Source of the DNA: Oscillospiraceae bacterium
Lineage (GTDB): Bacteria; Bacillota; Clostridia; Oscillospirales; Ruminococcaceae
Assembly: GCA_031285945.1 (NCBI GenBank)
Contig: JAITVF010000031.1
Location: forward strand, 1-8,356
Direction of reading: 5' to 3'
Length of the DNA stretch: 8,356 nt
A model generated the notes under the pieces. It saw only the letters and a program-made list of their open reading frames with translations, had not been told where the DNA came from and made no database searches. The position numbers were made by a program, and so were the translations under genes. This document shows positions 1 through 6,205 of this stretch, in pieces. Position 1 is the first letter of the stretch; the number at the start of each line of letters is the position of its first letter.

Positions 1-221
1 ATAGACGACGCGTCGGGCAGCTCGAAAACATAATTATGCAAGCTGCTTCCAAAATTGGGTAGCATCTGCCGCTCGCCCAACCGGGTCATGAGGATAATCC
101 AGATAGACTGCCGGATATCCTCCTCGCCCGAGCAGACGGCAAACCTTCCCGTCGCCGGATCCACCCGCGGCGGAAAGCTCCAGCCTCTGCCTAAAAATTC
201 CGCCGTGCTATCAAGCTCCAT
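1..221 (-). CDS. Baseplate wedge protein, gp25-like (GPW/gp25 family), 3' part cut by window
   Basis: The first 73 codons of a gp25-like baseplate protein (Pvc9/Afp9/TssE type), continuing past base 1. The translation has the family hallmarks in order: FLGRGWSFPPRVDPATGRFA, then EEDIRQSIWIILMTRLGERQ and MLPNFGSSLHNYVFELPDAS. The GER-M-P-FGS-L--YVFE block is the conserved wedge motif. gp25 binds the sheath end at the baseplate and nucleates sheath assembly. Start at ATG 221 is supported by GGGAGGAG (228-235) six bases upstream. It lies about 210 bases after the spike stop, a gap mostly filled by the palindromic element, and the ribosome site itself is intact. Confidence 0.9.
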   Translation of the reverse strand, partial: MELDSTAEFLGRGWSFPPRVDPATGRFAVCSGEEDIRQSIWIILMTRLGERQMLPNFGSSLHNYVFELPDASS

Positions 222-227
222 CTCCGA

Positions 228-235
228 CTCCTCCC
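228..235 (-). promoter_or_regulatory. Ribosome binding site of the gp25-like gene
   Basis: GGGAGGAG six bases before ATG 221. It fixes the start of the gp25-like gene, which is cut by the window edge. It sits about 35 bases beyond the nearest edge of the palindromic element. Confidence 0.7.
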
Positions 236-259
236 GGTGTATGTTGGCGTGATATTCTT

Positions 260-270
260 AACAAGCCCTA
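260..270. repeat. 11-bp direct repeat copy flanking the palindromic element
   Basis: AACAAGCCCTA occurs at 260-270, just outside the left end of the element, and again at 422-432, where it forms the element's right end plus TA. The left copy may be the leftover end of an earlier or tandem copy of the same element. Confidence 0.5.
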
Positions 271-430
271 GGCCTTGTTTGATAAATAACCCATGTTCGT
301 CATTTTGCCAAATTTTGCGGCTTTTGAGTTCGTCGTCCTTGCTTGGCGTCAGCCAAGCGGCGTCCTCCTCACACAAAATCCGTCAAAATTTTAGCAAAAG
401 CACGAACTGGAACATTTATCAAACAAGCCC
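271..430. mobile_element. MITE-like palindromic element, 160 bp, TA-flanked
   Basis: Terminal inverted repeats of 17 bp at 271-287 (GGCCTTGTTTGATAAAT) and 414-430 (its reverse complement with one mismatch). The element is flanked by TA on both sides (269-270 and 431-432), as expected for IS630/Tc1-type insertion at TA. The interior is also an imperfect palindrome: a TTCGTCATTTTGCCAAATTT stretch near 296 mirrors AAATTTTAGCAAAAGCACGA near 388. A perfect stem GCTTGGC-GTCA-GCCAAGC (341-358) lies close to the centre. No ORF of transposase size exists, so it would be non-autonomous. In RNA it would fold into a long hairpin between the spike and gp25 genes, which could affect relative expression or transcript stability (inference). 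It has no terminal U-run, so a simple terminator is not supported. Confidence 0.7.
341..358. repeat. Central hairpin of the palindromic element
   Basis: Perfect 7-bp inverted repeat GCTTGGC / GCCAAGC with a four-base loop GTCA. It lies within one to two bases of the geometric centre of the 271-430 element, which supports one large folded unit. Confidence 0.7.
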
Positions 431-1203
431 TAATTGATCTTGACAATTCCGCCCGATATTTCGCACATGGCGTTTCCCTTGAGCGAAACCGTCTGCTTGC
501 CCTCAAGGGTGGCCGTGCCGCCCTCAAGATTAAGCATACCGTTGCTTTTAAGTCCCGCGCTCTGGCCGCCCTCAAGGCTGAGCTGCCCCCCCTTGATTGT
601 AACGGCGCCGCCGGAGCCGTCCAGCTTAATCTCGCACTGCCCCGCCTTAAGGGTGATGGTCTGGGCCGCCGTAAGCTCCGCCGCCCCGTTCTTACAGTCC
701 AGCGTGAATAAATTTTTGCCGTCCTTGTCGCTGAGGGATATCGATTCGGCCTGATCGTCAACCGTGAGGCTGAGCCCTTTGGGCGTCTCGGCTCTAACAG
801 TCCGGCCGCCGTCCCCGTCGCTGACGCAGAGGACTGCGCCGCCCTTGGTTTTAAGGGCGCGGTTAATGTTGTTTTCCTCCGTCTTCTCCCCTACAAAGGG
901 CGAATCGGCGGGGAAAAAGCTGCCTAGCACAAAGGGCTGCTCCATCATAGGGCCTATAAAGCCTACAAGCACGATGTCGTCTACCTCGGGTATCAGGTAA
1001 CAGCCGTGCTCCTTGCCGGCATAGGCGGTGAGCACAGGCAGCCATTTAGTTATATTGTCTCCCTGAGCCCAGGCGGTGAAGGCCACCTTTATCATGCCTG
1101 GAAATTCCTTGTTGCCGTTTTCCGCCACCCTGCCCAGCACGAACCCGCCGGAGGCCTGCGGCAGCGAGGTCTCTCCCTTAGAAAGCAAATCCGTAATGCT
1201 CAT
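430..1203 (-). CDS. Spike needle protein, gp5/gpV-like OB-fold plus beta-helix
   Basis: A 257-aa protein. Residues about 18-100 form an OB fold of the gp5/gpV type: GFVLGRVAENGNKEFPGMIK, then WLPVLTAYAGKEHGCYLIPE, VDDIVLVGFIGPMMEQPFVL and GSF. Residues about 118-257 are short repeating strands with Gly turns (SLTVDDQAESISLSD, AQTITLKAGQCEIKLDGSGG, AVTIKGGQLSLEGG, TATLEGKQTVSLKGN), the pattern of a triple-stranded beta-helix needle that trimerises and punctures the target. It ends in SGGIVKIN, typical of spike tips that receive a PAAR cap. No lysozyme domain is present, unlike T4 gp5. Start at ATG 1203 overlaps the hub stop. The stop is TAG 432-430, whose first two bases are the TA flank of the palindromic element and whose G is the element's first base. 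No PAAR gene is in the window; it may follow gp25. Confidence 0.88.
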   Translation of the reverse strand: MSITDLLSKGETSLPQASGGFVLGRVAENGNKEFPGMIKVAFTAWAQGDNITKWLPVLTAYAGKEHGCYLIPEVDDIVLVGFIGPMMEQPFVLGSFFPADSPFVGEKTEENNINRALKTKGGAVLCVSDGDGGRTVRAETPKGLSLTVDDQAESISLSDKDGKNLFTLDCKNGAAELTAAQTITLKAGQCEIKLDGSGGAVTIKGGQLSLEGGQSAGLKSNGMLNLEGGTATLEGKQTVSLKGNAMCEISGGIVKIN

Positions 1204-2300
1204 AGCGAATGTATCCTCGCTTCCAGGTTGGTAAAAAAGCCGCGCCCGTCTATGGTATGGCGCACGCTCAGGATATAGTAGGCCTTATCCGCCTCCGGGC
1301 TTATGCCCTCTACCGTTACGTTGCGCCCCGGAACCAGCTCCGGAATACCGACGCAGCGGCACTCCATCCTGCCGAACTCGCCCTGTGCCGACTGCATCAG
1401 CGCCCTGGCTCTTCCCTGCGCCTGCTCGGCACTTGTAACGCGATGGTCGAAAAGCGCCTTTTCGCTGTCTCCCACCATACGTGAGGGGGAGGAGCCGTCG
1501 CCAAATTTTCCTGAAAGCGCGGCCTCGCCCCTAACGATTTGATCGTCGGCCGGATTTATACCCACTACCAGCGTTTTTTTGTAGAGAGCCACCCCCCGCA
1601 GCGACTGCTTAAGCGATATGAGCCCCTTGCCCGGGCCGATGGTCATGATGGAGGATGAGGACGCCGGCGGCTTTCTGAAGTAGACCGTACCCTGCGCTAT
1701 AAAGAATTCGTACCCAGTTCTGCGGGCGAGGCGCTCTGTAAAGCGATAGTCGTCCTCGCCGGCTGCGGGGAGCATTTCGAGCTTCTCAACGGCGGGCTCT
1801 ATCTTTTTGCCGCCTATATAGTCTCGGAACGGCCTTGTGTCTATGATTTCGCCTATAAGATCGCCGACGCCCTTCCCGCCAAAAACGCCCAGCCGCTGCC
1901 GCTTCATAAGCAGGCATTTGGCGTCCATGCACTCAATGTGGATATAAGGCGAGCTTTCTCCGTCAAACATCTCTTCGATTTCCACTATCAGCCCGCTAAA
2001 AACGGTTACCGTTTCAATGTATCCTAGCTCCAGCTCAACCTTGGCGCCAAGCTGCAAAAACGACATCGCGCCTCTTGTTGAAAACGCCGTATTAACAGGC
2101 TCATACTCGCATACTATGTCAAAACCGCACCCGGACGCCGCGTATTCCGCCGTGAGATCTACGCTTACCTCCGAGAGCCGTGCGTTCTTTTTTTCAGTGA
2201 TCTCGACTCCGTCAACATGAATGCGGACGGTCGGCGCGCCAAAATCCCGGTATTTTTGCCTGAGCGCCAAATAGCTTGTGGATCCGCTCATTAAATCCAT
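1200..2300 (-). CDS. Spike hub protein, gp27 / late-control gpD-like half of VgrG
   Basis: A 366-aa protein resembling the T4 gp27 / P2 gpD hub, the N-terminal half of a VgrG or Pvc8. Visible landmarks: APTVRIHVDGVEI at the N-terminus, a hydrophobic strand pair VELELGYIETVTVFSGLIVE, the SPYIHIECMDAKCLLMK strand, DYRFTERLARRTGYEFFIAQ then GTVYFRKP (the typical 'F--LA-R-GY-F----G-L-F--P' hub motif), and the SAEQAQGRARALMQ and GIPELVPGRNVTVEGI segments typical of gpD ('V-G---L-PG--V-V-G'). The protein forms the trimeric adaptor between tube and needle. Its TGA overlaps the next ATG as ATGA, so the two spike halves are coupled. It is the first of two genes replacing the single fused spike gene of PVC. 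ATG 2300 has AGGGGGGTG five bases before it. Confidence 0.88.
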   Translation of the reverse strand: MDLMSGSTSYLALRQKYRDFGAPTVRIHVDGVEITEKKNARLSEVSVDLTAEYAASGCGFDIVCEYEPVNTAFSTRGAMSFLQLGAKVELELGYIETVTVFSGLIVEIEEMFDGESSPYIHIECMDAKCLLMKRQRLGVFGGKGVGDLIGEIIDTRPFRDYIGGKKIEPAVEKLEMLPAAGEDDYRFTERLARRTGYEFFIAQGTVYFRKPPASSSSIMTIGPGKGLISLKQSLRGVALYKKTLVVGINPADDQIVRGEAALSGKFGDGSSPSRMVGDSEKALFDHRVTSAEQAQGRARALMQSAQGEFGRMECRCVGIPELVPGRNVTVEGISPEADKAYYILSVRHTIDGRGFFTNLEARIHSL

Positions 2301-2327
2301 CCCGCACCCCCCTGCCCTTTTATAAAT

Positions 2328-3182
2328 CTAACGGATCGAAGGCACCTTAAGCCTAACAACATTTTTCAGCATACGCGGGTTAAGAAGATTGTTGGCCCGG
2401 GCTATGGTTTTCCAGTGCGCCACGCTGCCGTATTCCTCATGCGCCATCATCCAAAGCTGATCGCCGTGGCGGAGGGTGCGCTGCTTTGTGCGGTCGGGCG
2501 ACTCGAACGGCTTTGAATCGCTTTCAAAGGCATTATCCTCACCCATAATCGTAAGAGCCAGGATTGCTCGCACCGGCGTGCCGTCCCGGTCAAAGACCGT
2601 ATAGTCGGCGTCGTAGTGGACAAGCTTGCCGAAAAACGCTATGCTTTCGCCCCACACAAATCCGATATAAGGCGGTTCGTGATCCTCGTTGTTGTATTTT
2701 ATCAGCTTAAGTATCTCGGTCAGTCGCTTATTCACTTTGCTGTCAGGTATCGGGGAAACGTCCTCGTCCATGTCAAAGCCGGGCATCACCTTGCGAACCG
2801 CCGGACCCGCCCGGGACTTGCTCAGGTCTGACCCGAGGCTGTTCTTGACATGGCCGGCCACATAGTTAACAAACCCCTGCTCCGAAACAAGCTCGGTGTA
2901 GCTGTCAAAATAGAGCTTAACTGTCAGCACCGAGTACTCGGCGCTTCCCGTCTGAAGATCGATCGGCTTCAAGTCTTCGCCTATCGGGCGTTTTTCCGAC
3001 AGCTGATAGCCGCGCCGGATACTGTACTCGGAAGGGTTGAACTGAACCGGATACCTCTCGGGATCGCCAAAAATATTGCCCTGCCTGCTTTTAAACCGCA
3101 CGAGGCAAGCCTTTTCGAGCTTTCCGCGCGCATATACCTGGTTAACCTGATCTATAATTTTTGAGACAGCTTCAAGCGCCAT
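2328..3182 (-). CDS. LysM-domain baseplate protein (Pvc7/gp53-like, CIS tube-associated)
   Basis: A 284-aa protein with two parts. Residues about 28-220 match the N-terminal CIS domain that begins with a VQFNPSEYSIRRGYQLSEKR stretch, followed by the strands SAEYSVLTVKLYFDSYTELV, PPYIGFVWG and FFGKLVHYDADYTVFDRDGT, and RAILALTIMGE. Residues about 232-284 form a LysM-like domain (LRHGDQLWMMAHEEYGSVAH, WKTIARANNLLNP, VVRLKVPS). In PVC and T4 the equivalent proteins (Pvc7, gp53) sit in the inner baseplate and clamp the hub and tube; the LysM fold there is used for packing and not necessarily for peptidoglycan. Its ATG directly follows the TAA of the large upstream gene, with GAAAGGGG as ribosome site, so translation is probably coupled. 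It precedes the spike genes, as in PVC. The identification is firm; no anomalies noted. Confidence 0.92.
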   Translation of the reverse strand: MALEAVSKIIDQVNQVYARGKLEKACLVRFKSRQGNIFGDPERYPVQFNPSEYSIRRGYQLSEKRPIGEDLKPIDLQTGSAEYSVLTVKLYFDSYTELVSEQGFVNYVAGHVKNSLGSDLSKSRAGPAVRKVMPGFDMDEDVSPIPDSKVNKRLTEILKLIKYNNEDHEPPYIGFVWGESIAFFGKLVHYDADYTVFDRDGTPVRAILALTIMGEDNAFESDSKPFESPDRTKQRTLRHGDQLWMMAHEEYGSVAHWKTIARANNLLNPRMLKNVVRLKVPSIR

Positions 3183-5267
3183 TTAGAAAAACCCCTTTCG
3201 CATTCGTTCAGATCGGAGCCGGCGCTCCAGCACCCCGTATACCTTGTCTGCAATGGCGTTTACCTGCCTGTCAAGATCGGGCGGGGTATTTACCGGCGCT
3301 TTGTGCGAGCCGCCTGCGCCCGGTTTGTTGATAGCCATATTTGCCGTTATTCTTTCGTTTGACTCTTTTGACTCCGAGGTCTTAGTCTGCTTTACAGTTT
3401 TCTTTATAAATTCTATATCCTTGTTGATGGTGGTAGCGGCCGCGTCCTGACGCGGCCCGCGCGGCTCCGGTTCCGTCCGGTAAAGGATAGACGCCCCTGG
3501 AATATCTGCCTTATCGGCCATTTTTATCTCGGCGGCGGGAATGGCGGGCGCCGCGTATGAAAGCCCGTGACCGCCTGGATATTCCTGAGCCCGCGCAAAA
3601 GTCGGCGGTATTTGAGCCCCCGGTGAGCCTGGGCCGGAATCGCCGTCAGCCTGATAACGCGTATAGGGGGTTGAGCGCAGCGGCGCGGCGGGAATCCCCC
3701 GTAAAGGCGCCTGCGCCTCAGGCGGCGCGTAATCGGGATAAAAGGCCGGAATCGCCCGGTTTTGCCGTCCCGCCATACCCGCCGGGGGGCCACTCGCCAC
3801 GGGCTGGTAGCGCCGCGCAATTTCGAGTGCGCCGGATCGAAGCGCTCTTGCCGGAACTTTATTATGCTCTAAGCCGTCTCCCACCGGAAGGCGCGGCGCC
3901 CAAGGAGTTCCGGCAGCGGCGCTTTGCAATAAGATTGCGGCCTCGCCTCCCGCCGGGCCCGCGGCGTTGCCCGCAGCTCTGGGCACGCGCTTCTCGGAAT
4001 GCCCAGCCAGAGGCGGACTCGCCGGCGGTACGGCTCCGCCCTCATAATCGTTGCGCAACGAGCGTTCCCGGCGCGCAACGGCGTCCGGGTGATCCGGCCG
4101 CGCGGCTTTGGCCTCACCCTTTATGGCCGCTGCGTCAGGGGCAAATAAAACGTCTGAGATGCCCGGGTGGTATCGCCTGAAGGCGGGCGGAGCGGTATAA
4201 TCCGCATATCCGCCAATACTTTTGCTTGCCGCCGCAAACTCCGCGCCTCTCGGAGCCTTTATGCCGGCGGCGTAACCGCTCTGAGAAAGTAACGCGGTCA
4301 TTGCTGATCCGAAACCAGTCGGGACTGTTGGGGCGGGGGGTGGCGGCGAACCGGCCCGGGGCACCACACCGCCGTTTGCGGCCAAACGGGGGATTCCGGG
4401 GGCCAGAGTCAGAGGCGCGCTCCGCAGCCGACCGCCCGGGCTAATTCCCCCTTCGGCGCTCTTCTCCGGCGTTATCCTGAGGCGAAGCGCCAACCCAAAG
4501 GGCGACAAGACCGCCCTCTCTTTTGCAAGCCTCTCGCCTGCCCCGGGCCGCCGCAATTCCCCCGCCCGCTCCTGCACGGCCTGAGCAGCGGGGATCAAAA
4601 GCGACAGGGTCGCGGGCAAAAAGGGATTAAACCCCGCGCCGCCCTCAGGACGCATATCCTGAGCGGCCAGCCGATTGATTTTTGCATCCGCTCGCTTTGC
4701 GCCGTCCGGCCGGTCGCTTTGCCTTGGCAACGATCCGTGGCCGTAGGCTTCGTGCCTGGTCGGAGTATAGGCTGCGTTTGCGGCAGGCTTATTCTGTTTG
4801 GGCCCGCCGCCGCCCTCGCCGGCTTTGAGCGGCATACGCAGATCGAGCTCAGCGAGCTTACGCCGTCCGGCACGCTCTGATTCAACGCTTCCCAGAAAAG
4901 GCATAAAGCGATAAATCGGCGGCGGCGCAGTCTGTGACGCTGGCGTAGTTCGCGCGGCGTTTAGAATTAGCTTTTCCGCCATGGCAAGACGGCGGGCGGT
5001 TATCAGGCCGGTTTCTCCCACCGTTTTGCCCAGCAGAGCGCCGAGGAAGGAAAGCTGTAGGCGAAAATTGAAAATTTTGTTTTCTGTCAGCGCGCGGTTG
5101 ATCAAATACAGGTTTTGAACGCTTTGCCAGAGAGGGCCCTGCTCCAAAGGCTCTTCGTGACCGCTAGCGAAAAACAGGTCGGCCTCGGGAAACTCCGCCG
5201 ACGCGACGCGGGTATAGCGTAAGATAATACCAAGCGCGAAGTCTGTGTGGCGTACCGGCATCGGCAT
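3183..5267 (-). CDS. Large, mostly disordered CIS-operon protein of unknown function
   Basis: Not recognised as a named family. A 694-aa protein in three parts. Residues about 1-105 look folded and helical (ALGIILRYTRVASAEFPEAD, QNLYLINRAL, FLGALLGKTVGETGLITARR). Residues about 106-605 are rich in Pro, Ala, Gly and Arg with scattered tyrosines and no clear hydrophobic core, so probably disordered. The C-terminal part has a charged helix (INKDIEFIKKTVKQTK) and ends with a helix (VNAIADKVYGVLERRLRSER). A similar L-RRLR-ER-R-G ending occurs, as I recall, in unannotated proteins of other eCIS loci (weak memory). Start: a GTG at 5288 opens the frame, but AGGAGG at 5279-5284 lies inside that extension and serves ATG 5267, ten bases away. 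The stop abuts the LysM ATG, so it is part of the module. A linker, scaffold, plug or sheath-cap role is possible; a classical tape measure is unlikely because the middle is not helical. Confidence 0.8.
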   Translation of the reverse strand: MPMPVRHTDFALGIILRYTRVASAEFPEADLFFASGHEEPLEQGPLWQSVQNLYLINRALTENKIFNFRLQLSFLGALLGKTVGETGLITARRLAMAEKLILNAARTTPASQTAPPPIYRFMPFLGSVESERAGRRKLAELDLRMPLKAGEGGGGPKQNKPAANAAYTPTRHEAYGHGSLPRQSDRPDGAKRADAKINRLAAQDMRPEGGAGFNPFLPATLSLLIPAAQAVQERAGELRRPGAGERLAKERAVLSPFGLALRLRITPEKSAEGGISPGGRLRSAPLTLAPGIPRLAANGGVVPRAGSPPPPAPTVPTGFGSAMTALLSQSGYAAGIKAPRGAEFAAASKSIGGYADYTAPPAFRRYHPGISDVLFAPDAAAIKGEAKAARPDHPDAVARRERSLRNDYEGGAVPPASPPLAGHSEKRVPRAAGNAAGPAGGEAAILLQSAAAGTPWAPRLPVGDGLEHNKVPARALRSGALEIARRYQPVASGPPAGMAGRQNRAIPAFYPDYAPPEAQAPLRGIPAAPLRSTPYTRYQADGDSGPGSPGAQIPPTFARAQEYPGGHGLSYAAPAIPAAEIKMADKADIPGASILYRTEPEPRGPRQDAAATTINKDIEFIKKTVKQTKTSESKESNERITANMAINKPGAGGSHKAPVNTPPDLDRQVNAIADKVYGVLERRLRSERMRKGFF

Positions 5268-5278
5268 GCTTTCCCTGC

Positions 5279-5284
5279 CTCCTT
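5279..5284 (-). promoter_or_regulatory. Ribosome binding site AGGAGG deciding the start of the large protein
   Basis: AGGAGG lies ten bases before ATG 5267 and inside the frame opened by GTG 5288. It therefore argues for the internal ATG and against the longer GTG start. Confidence 0.6.
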
Positions 5285-5328
5285 TCACGAAAGGTCAATT
5301 TTATGGCGGTCCCTATGAGTATACGGGC

Positions 5329-6009
5329 CTATTCCTTGGGCTTAGCCCCCTCAAAGCCGGGATGCGTTTTCATTTTAGGCGGCGGCGGCTCAAGCACGGG
5401 AACAAAATCCGGATGCTCTTCCATTTTGGGCGAGAGAAACGGCTTTGGAAGCCTTATGGGCATCGGGTACATTCTAATGGGCGGCTTATCTACCCGCGGC
5501 TCGGGAAGCCTCGCCTTTACCTCTTCGAGCCCCGCGAACATGGCGGCAACGCCCGGAACCTCGGTCAGCTCACGGTACGCGAACTCAAGGCTTTCGAAAA
5601 ACACCTCGCCGCTCATAGCGTCCAGATCGGAAAAGCGGCGCTTTTTTAATACGGCGTGCCTGACCGCGTACAGCTTTTTGGGCAAGCCCCAATTATCGAG
5701 CACGCAAATGATAATCAGCTCGAAAATTGATCCCGTGCGCAACGCCATGGACGCCGCCCCCGTCAGAGCCGAGCCAGCCAGCCCGGAATCCGCGCCGCGT
5801 TCCATTATCAGCGTCTTTTCAGTCTCGGAGGGCTTTGACAGCGAGTGCACATAGCCGTTCTGCCCCCCCTCGGCCAGAGCTTCGGTTTCTATCGAAACCT
5901 CGAGGCTGCTGATTTTGTTAAACGGAATGGGCATGGGGCCGATGAAGGCGACAAAATTGTGCGACAGCAGCGGCTTTGAGCTTTGCCATGAGAAGATAGG
6001 TAAAGGCAT
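5329..6009 (-). CDS. Second tube-like protein (tube initiator type) with proline-rich C-terminal tail
   Basis: A 226-aa protein whose first ~160 residues have the gp19/tube fold: SHNFVAFIGPMPIPFNKISS then SLEVSIETEALAEGG at the N-terminus, a TLIMERGADSG strand, a SIFELIIICVLD strand, a KLYAVRHAVLKKRRFSDLDA segment and the FFESLEFAYRELTEVPG ending. By order (after the tube and assembly genes, before the LysM gene) it corresponds to Pvc5/Afp5, the tube layer that joins the tube to the baseplate/spike. Residues about 165-226 are an extra Pro/Lys-rich tail that a tube fold does not need; it carries two related units, PKMEEHPDF (194-202) and PKMKTHPGF (211-219). ATG 6009 follows the preceding stop by four bases, with GAGGTG overlapping that stop region as the ribosome site. 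Location: inside the assembled particle. Confidence 0.85.
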   Translation of the reverse strand: MPLPIFSWQSSKPLLSHNFVAFIGPMPIPFNKISSLEVSIETEALAEGGQNGYVHSLSKPSETEKTLIMERGADSGLAGSALTGAASMALRTGSIFELIIICVLDNWGLPKKLYAVRHAVLKKRRFSDLDAMSGEVFFESLEFAYRELTEVPGVAAMFAGLEEVKARLPEPRVDKPPIRMYPMPIRLPKPFLSPKMEEHPDFVPVLEPPPPKMKTHPGFEGAKPKE

Positions 6010-6013
6010 ACCC

Positions 6014-6205
6014 TTACACCTCGAATATGTTTTTGGGTTCTCCGCTTACTTCGCGGTGGATGGATGAGATTTCGGCGCAGAACCTGCGCCTTGTTTTATG
6101 GTCCAGCGTCATAACCGTGTTGTAATCCCAGTGATAATAGTAAGAAATAAAGGACATCTCACGGTAAAGCTCATCCTCGGGATAAACGGTTACTCCGCTG
6201 TCGTA
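6014..6205 (-). CDS. DUF6760-like small CIS protein, no canonical start; probably reached by -1 frameshift
   Basis: This short reading frame was found by translating the gap between the chaperone-like and second tube genes. It encodes 63 residues to the TAA at 6016-6014: VYPEDELYREMSFISYYYHW, then DYNTVMTLDHKTRRRFCAEI and an SSIHRE helix. From memory this matches the small eCIS proteins called DUF6760 (Y-P-E-L-EE-A-I-AYHFHW, L-H--RR-W--EI--IN). The frame is open from a TGA at about 6223, but between that stop and the internal ATG at 6157 it contains no ATG, GTG, TTG, CTG, ATT, ATC or ATA. ATG 6157 has no Shine-Dalgarno sequence and would delete the conserved first turn. The coordinates given assume entry by slippage at 6205-6211. 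The alternative is rare initiation at GTA 6193, which overlaps the upstream TAA as GTAA. Its role is unknown; by position it parallels P2 E'. Confidence 0.7.
   Translation of the reverse strand, partial: YDSGVTVYPEDELYREMSFISYYYHWDYNTVMTLDHKTRRRFCAEISSIHREVSGEPKNIFEV

Noticed and set aside
191..376. Small ORFs on both strands within the palindromic element
   Set aside because: They arise from the mirrored repeat sequence, have no ribosome sites and resemble no known protein.
222..429. Rho-independent terminator between the spike and gp25 genes
   Set aside because: A large hairpin is present, but no run of U follows it in the transcript. The TIRs and TA flanks fit a mobile element better.
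3557..4180. Long plus-strand open frame (about 207 codons) opposite the large disordered gene, with others nearby
   Set aside because: It lies antisense to GC-rich, low-complexity coding DNA, where stop codons are rare on all frames. It has no ribosome site and no recognisable domain.
5303..5854. Plus-strand open frame of about 183 codons opposite the second tube gene
   Set aside because: The minus-strand frame encodes a clear tube fold with a good start. The plus-strand product has no family features, and its ends are set by chance.
6014..6157. ATG 6157 as the start of the DUF6760-like protein (47 aa)
   Set aside because: There is no Shine-Dalgarno sequence, and it would remove the conserved YPE-EL--EM segment. 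The frame continues conserved-looking upstream of it.
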